The notes beneath the pieces were generated by a model. It was not told where the DNA came from. It did not search any database and was given only the letters and a program-made list of their open reading frames with translations. Of a stretch of 64,000 bases of DNA, positions 62,078-64,000 are shown in pieces (within the stretch, counting starts at the first letter, position 1; every line of letters starts with the position of its first letter). This DNA is from Roseibium porphyridii. GTDB lineage: Bacteria; Pseudomonadota; Alphaproteobacteria; Rhizobiales; Stappiaceae. The stretch covers positions 1,716,001 through 1,780,000 of the forward strand of contig NZ_CP120863.1 of NCBI RefSeq assembly GCF_026191725.2, read 5' to 3'. Both the position numbers and the translations under genes were made by a program.

Positions 62078-62241
62078 TATATCAAATTTCCGAATTCTGA
62101 ATACTTTAAGAGCCGCTTTATTTGTTAAATACCAGAAGTCATAACATAAACAAACCCGCGTCACGCTCGACACCGATAGCTCCAAATCGTTTTCAACAGT
62201 CCCCACACCTTTGGTGCAGGGCAACAAAAGAAGGAAGCCCC

Positions 62242-63087
62242 ATGAAGTACGAGAATTTTCAGACGTTCACAGTTGACGTTCAGGACTCGATTGCGACCGT
62301 GACTTTTGACTTTGGTACTGTGAACGTACAGGGGCAGGAGATGTTGGCGGATCTCAACAGCCTTGCCATGCGTCTGGAGCGCGACCGGTCGGTGAAGGTT
62401 GTTGTTTTCCAGTCGGCCAATCCTGAGGTCTGGGTATGTCACTATGACACCGAGCTGCTGAAGGACATGTCGACCGAAGCAGTGTCTCGCGATGAGGCAC
62501 AACTCCTGGATCTTCAGGCTGTGTGTGAGCGCATCAGCAAAGTTCCTCAGGCCACGATTGCGAAGATCGAAGGATTTGCGCGCGGCGGTGGCCATGAGCT
62601 GGCGCTTGCTCTCGACATGCGGTTTGTTGCGCGCGGAAAATACAAGTTCATGCAAATGGAAGTCGGGATGGGCATCCTGCCTTGCGGCGGGGGCGCGTCA
62701 CGCATGGCCCGCCAGACCGGGTTGGGCAAGGCGCTTGAGATCATCCTCAGTGCGCAAGACTACGACGCGGACGATGCGGAACGTTTGGGTACAATCAACA
62801 AGGCACTCGACCCCGATGAGATCGGTCCCTATGTGGATGCCCTAGCAAAGCGTATCGCCCAGTTCCCGGCGGAGTCGATCAATGCCTGTAAACAGATGGT
62901 GTATGAATCCATCGACCGCCCGATCCAGGATGCGTTGAAGGCCGAGGCCTATTGGCTTTATCAGGCGACCAGCAAAACACCTGCGGTCAAGCGCTTTGGC
63001 ATTGCTGATGAGCAGGGCCTGGAACATGACATCGAAAATCAGCGCAAATGGGGTGAGCTCGTCATGAAAGTCCAAGAAATCAATTGA
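62242..63087 (+). CDS. Enoyl-CoA hydratase/isomerase family protein
   Basis: 281-residue crotonase-fold protein from ATG 62242, preceded by AAGAAGGAAG. Oxyanion-hole segments WVCHYDTELL and ARGGGHELALALDMRF, then MEVGMGILPCGGGASRMARQTG, whose Pro-Gly positions differ somewhat from classical hydratases (P-C-G-G-G). Catalytic Glu placement is not certain, so it may be a dehydratase, isomerase or hydrolase of the family. A stop hairpin follows. Divergent from LysR. Confidence 0.8.
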   Translation: MKYENFQTFTVDVQDSIATVTFDFGTVNVQGQEMLADLNSLAMRLERDRSVKVVVFQSANPEVWVCHYDTELLKDMSTEAVSRDEAQLLDLQAVCERISKVPQATIAKIEGFARGGGHELALALDMRFVARGKYKFMQMEVGMGILPCGGGASRMARQTGLGKALEIILSAQDYDADDAERLGTINKALDPDEIGPYVDALAKRIAQFPAESINACKQMVYESIDRPIQDALKAEAYWLYQATSKTPAVKRFGIADEQGLEHDIENQRKWGELVMKVQEIN

Positions 63088-63105
63088 TCTGGAACGGAAA
63101 TGTCT

Positions 63106-63130
63106 TGGCCACCACGTCTCGTGGTGGCCA
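63106..63130 (+). terminator. Hairpin after the enoyl-CoA hydratase gene
   Basis: TGGCCACCACG (63106-63116), loop TCT, CGTGGTGGCCA (63120-63130): an 11-bp perfect stem directly after the stop. A weak T-rich stretch follows a few bases later, so it is a likely but not certain terminator. Confidence 0.6.
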
Positions 63131-63234
63131 GCGATTTATTGCTGCCTTGCAAATACCTTTGGCGAACAAAACCCAAACCTGATTGAATTAATTGTGCTTT
63201 GGGCTGAACGGGCACAAAACAATTGGAGACCGAG

Positions 63235-64000
63235 ATGTTGGACAGGGTTTTATTCCAAATTTCTTGCGTTGCCTTCGCGGCCCTTTTGAGCCCCGCCAGC
63301 TTGCACGCCCAGGCGTGTGGAGATCCCCAGACACCCTGTACCATCGAAGGTGGAAGCTATCATGTGATCTATCCTGAAGTGCCCGAGCCTTTGGGAATTG
63401 TGATGCATTTGCATGGTGGTGGCAGCACTGGTGCTAGCGCACTCAAGTCTGGTCTTGCGGGAGAGGCGCATTCGCGCGGCTATATTTTCGTTGCTCCAAA
63501 TGGCGAGCATCCCGAAGCGCGATGGACGAAGGATTGGTCGGTCCGCGCAGACAACATGGAATTTGAGCGCGACGACGCAGAGTTTCTCGCCAGGGTTCTG
63601 ACCGATATCCGGTCCAACACAGATCTCTCAGAAGCGCCGGTTCTACTGTCGGGATTTTCCCGCGGAGGATCCATGGTTTGGAATATGGCATGCTGGCAAC
63701 CAGAGTTTGCTGATGCCTACGCACCTCTGGCAGGTGCTTTCTGGGAGCGACTGCCAACGCGCTGTGTGCAACCTTTGTATCTCTTTCACACTCACGGCTG
63801 GACGGACAGGGTTGTTCCCCTGGAGGGCCGATCATTCTTTGACGACACGGTTGTTCAGGGAGACGTATGGGCATCCCTCAAAGTTCTGCGCGAGACCAAT
63901 GGTTGCGGCAAACGCCAACCGGAAACGAGCACTTTTGATGGTGAACTCTGGCTGAGGCACTGGACCGACTGCGATGCCGGACGCATTGACTTGATGTTGC
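63235..64000 (+). CDS. Secreted esterase, polyhydroxybutyrate depolymerase-like (partial)
   Basis: I translated this frame directly; it reaches the right edge without a stop (255 codons present). It begins MLDRVLFQISCVAFAALLSPASLHAQ, a Sec signal peptide, after GGAG. The alpha/beta-hydrolase body shows the oxyanion segment LHGGGSTGAS, the nucleophile elbow GFSRGGSM and a His near HTHGWTDRVVP. This pattern is typical of the LpqC/PHB-depolymerase-like esterases. It would hydrolyse an ester or short polyester outside the cytoplasm. It is unrelated in theme to the sulfatase genes. Confidence 0.82.
   Translation, partial: MLDRVLFQISCVAFAALLSPASLHAQACGDPQTPCTIEGGSYHVIYPEVPEPLGIVMHLHGGGSTGASALKSGLAGEAHSRGYIFVAPNGEHPEARWTKDWSVRADNMEFERDDAEFLARVLTDIRSNTDLSEAPVLLSGFSRGGSMVWNMACWQPEFADAYAPLAGAFWERLPTRCVQPLYLFHTHGWTDRVVPLEGRSFFDDTVVQGDVWASLKVLRETNGCGKRQPETSTFDGELWLRHWTDCDAGRIDLML

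Noticed and set aside
1..64000. CRISPR arrays, tRNA or rRNA genes, prophage genes
   Set aside because: No regularly spaced repeats, no cloverleaf-like or ribosomal sequences, and no phage structural or integrase genes were seen on reading both strands; tRNA search software would be needed for a firm negative.

Overview
The window comes from an alphaproteobacterium, most likely a marine or host-associated Rhodobacterales/Hyphomicrobiales-type heterotroph. This is inferred from moderately high G+C, many LysR/GntR-controlled solute-uptake operons, a tripartite tricarboxylate transporter (TTT) system, BKACE and carnitine-dehydrogenase-like enzymes. It is almost wholly a catabolic region: about 50 protein genes in tightly packed operons. 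I recognised no rRNA, tRNA, CRISPR array, intact insertion sequence or phage gene.

Layout. (1) 1-6253: split transketolase (minus strand, cut by the window edge), divergent from a ribose-type sugar ABC transporter and a short-chain dehydrogenase. (2) 6668-16894: a GntR/FCD repressor facing an eight-gene minus-strand operon of two sulfatases flanking a complete TTT transporter, a DsbA-fold isomerase, a ThDP lyase/decarboxylase and a 3-hydroxyacyl-CoA-type dehydrogenase. (3) 17041-19001: formylglycine-generating enzyme (FGE) 1 and a 2-keto-3-deoxygalactonate kinase. (4) 19356-27176: binding protein, two permeases, sulfatase, DUF4432 epimerase-like protein and MalK-type ATPase, with a LysR gene. 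(5) 27281-34176: binding protein, two permeases, sulfatase and FGE 2, with a divergent LysR gene. (6) 34355-38857: chemoreceptor, LuxR-type regulator, and 1.2 kb without a recognisable gene. (7) 38858-47437: Rieske oxygenase, choline-sulfatase (BetC-like), SDR, BKACE, aldehyde dehydrogenase, SDR and carnitine-dehydrogenase-like enzyme in one nearly gap-free operon, followed by a GlxA/CdhR-type AraC regulator. (8) 47588-55783: guanidino-acid locus with LysR, ureohydrolase, RidA, a spermidine/putrescine-type ABC importer and an aminotransferase. (9) 56167-63087: quinone reductase, KefF-like and KefC-like proteins, 2OG-Fe(II) oxygenase, LysR and enoyl-CoA hydratase. (10) A secreted esterase, cut by the right edge.

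How it works together. All five sulfatases carry a Cys-type activation motif and none has a signal peptide. Two FGE genes sit next to them to convert that Cys to formylglycine. Each of the first four sulfatases is linked to an importer. The simplest reading is an 'import first, desulfate inside' region for several small sulfate esters: a sulfated carboxylate (TTT), sulfated sugars (two ABC systems apparently sharing one ATPase) and a sulfated quaternary amine (BetC-like cluster). Candidate regulatory DNA was found by eye: FadR-type TNGTNNNACNA sites near the GntR gene and in the TTT operon, a perfect 19-bp palindrome before one ABC operon, an 18-bp dyad shared by two promoters of the guanidino locus, and a 14-bp perfect inverted copy shared by two promoters of the last block. 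Substrates are inferred from context and not proven by sequence.
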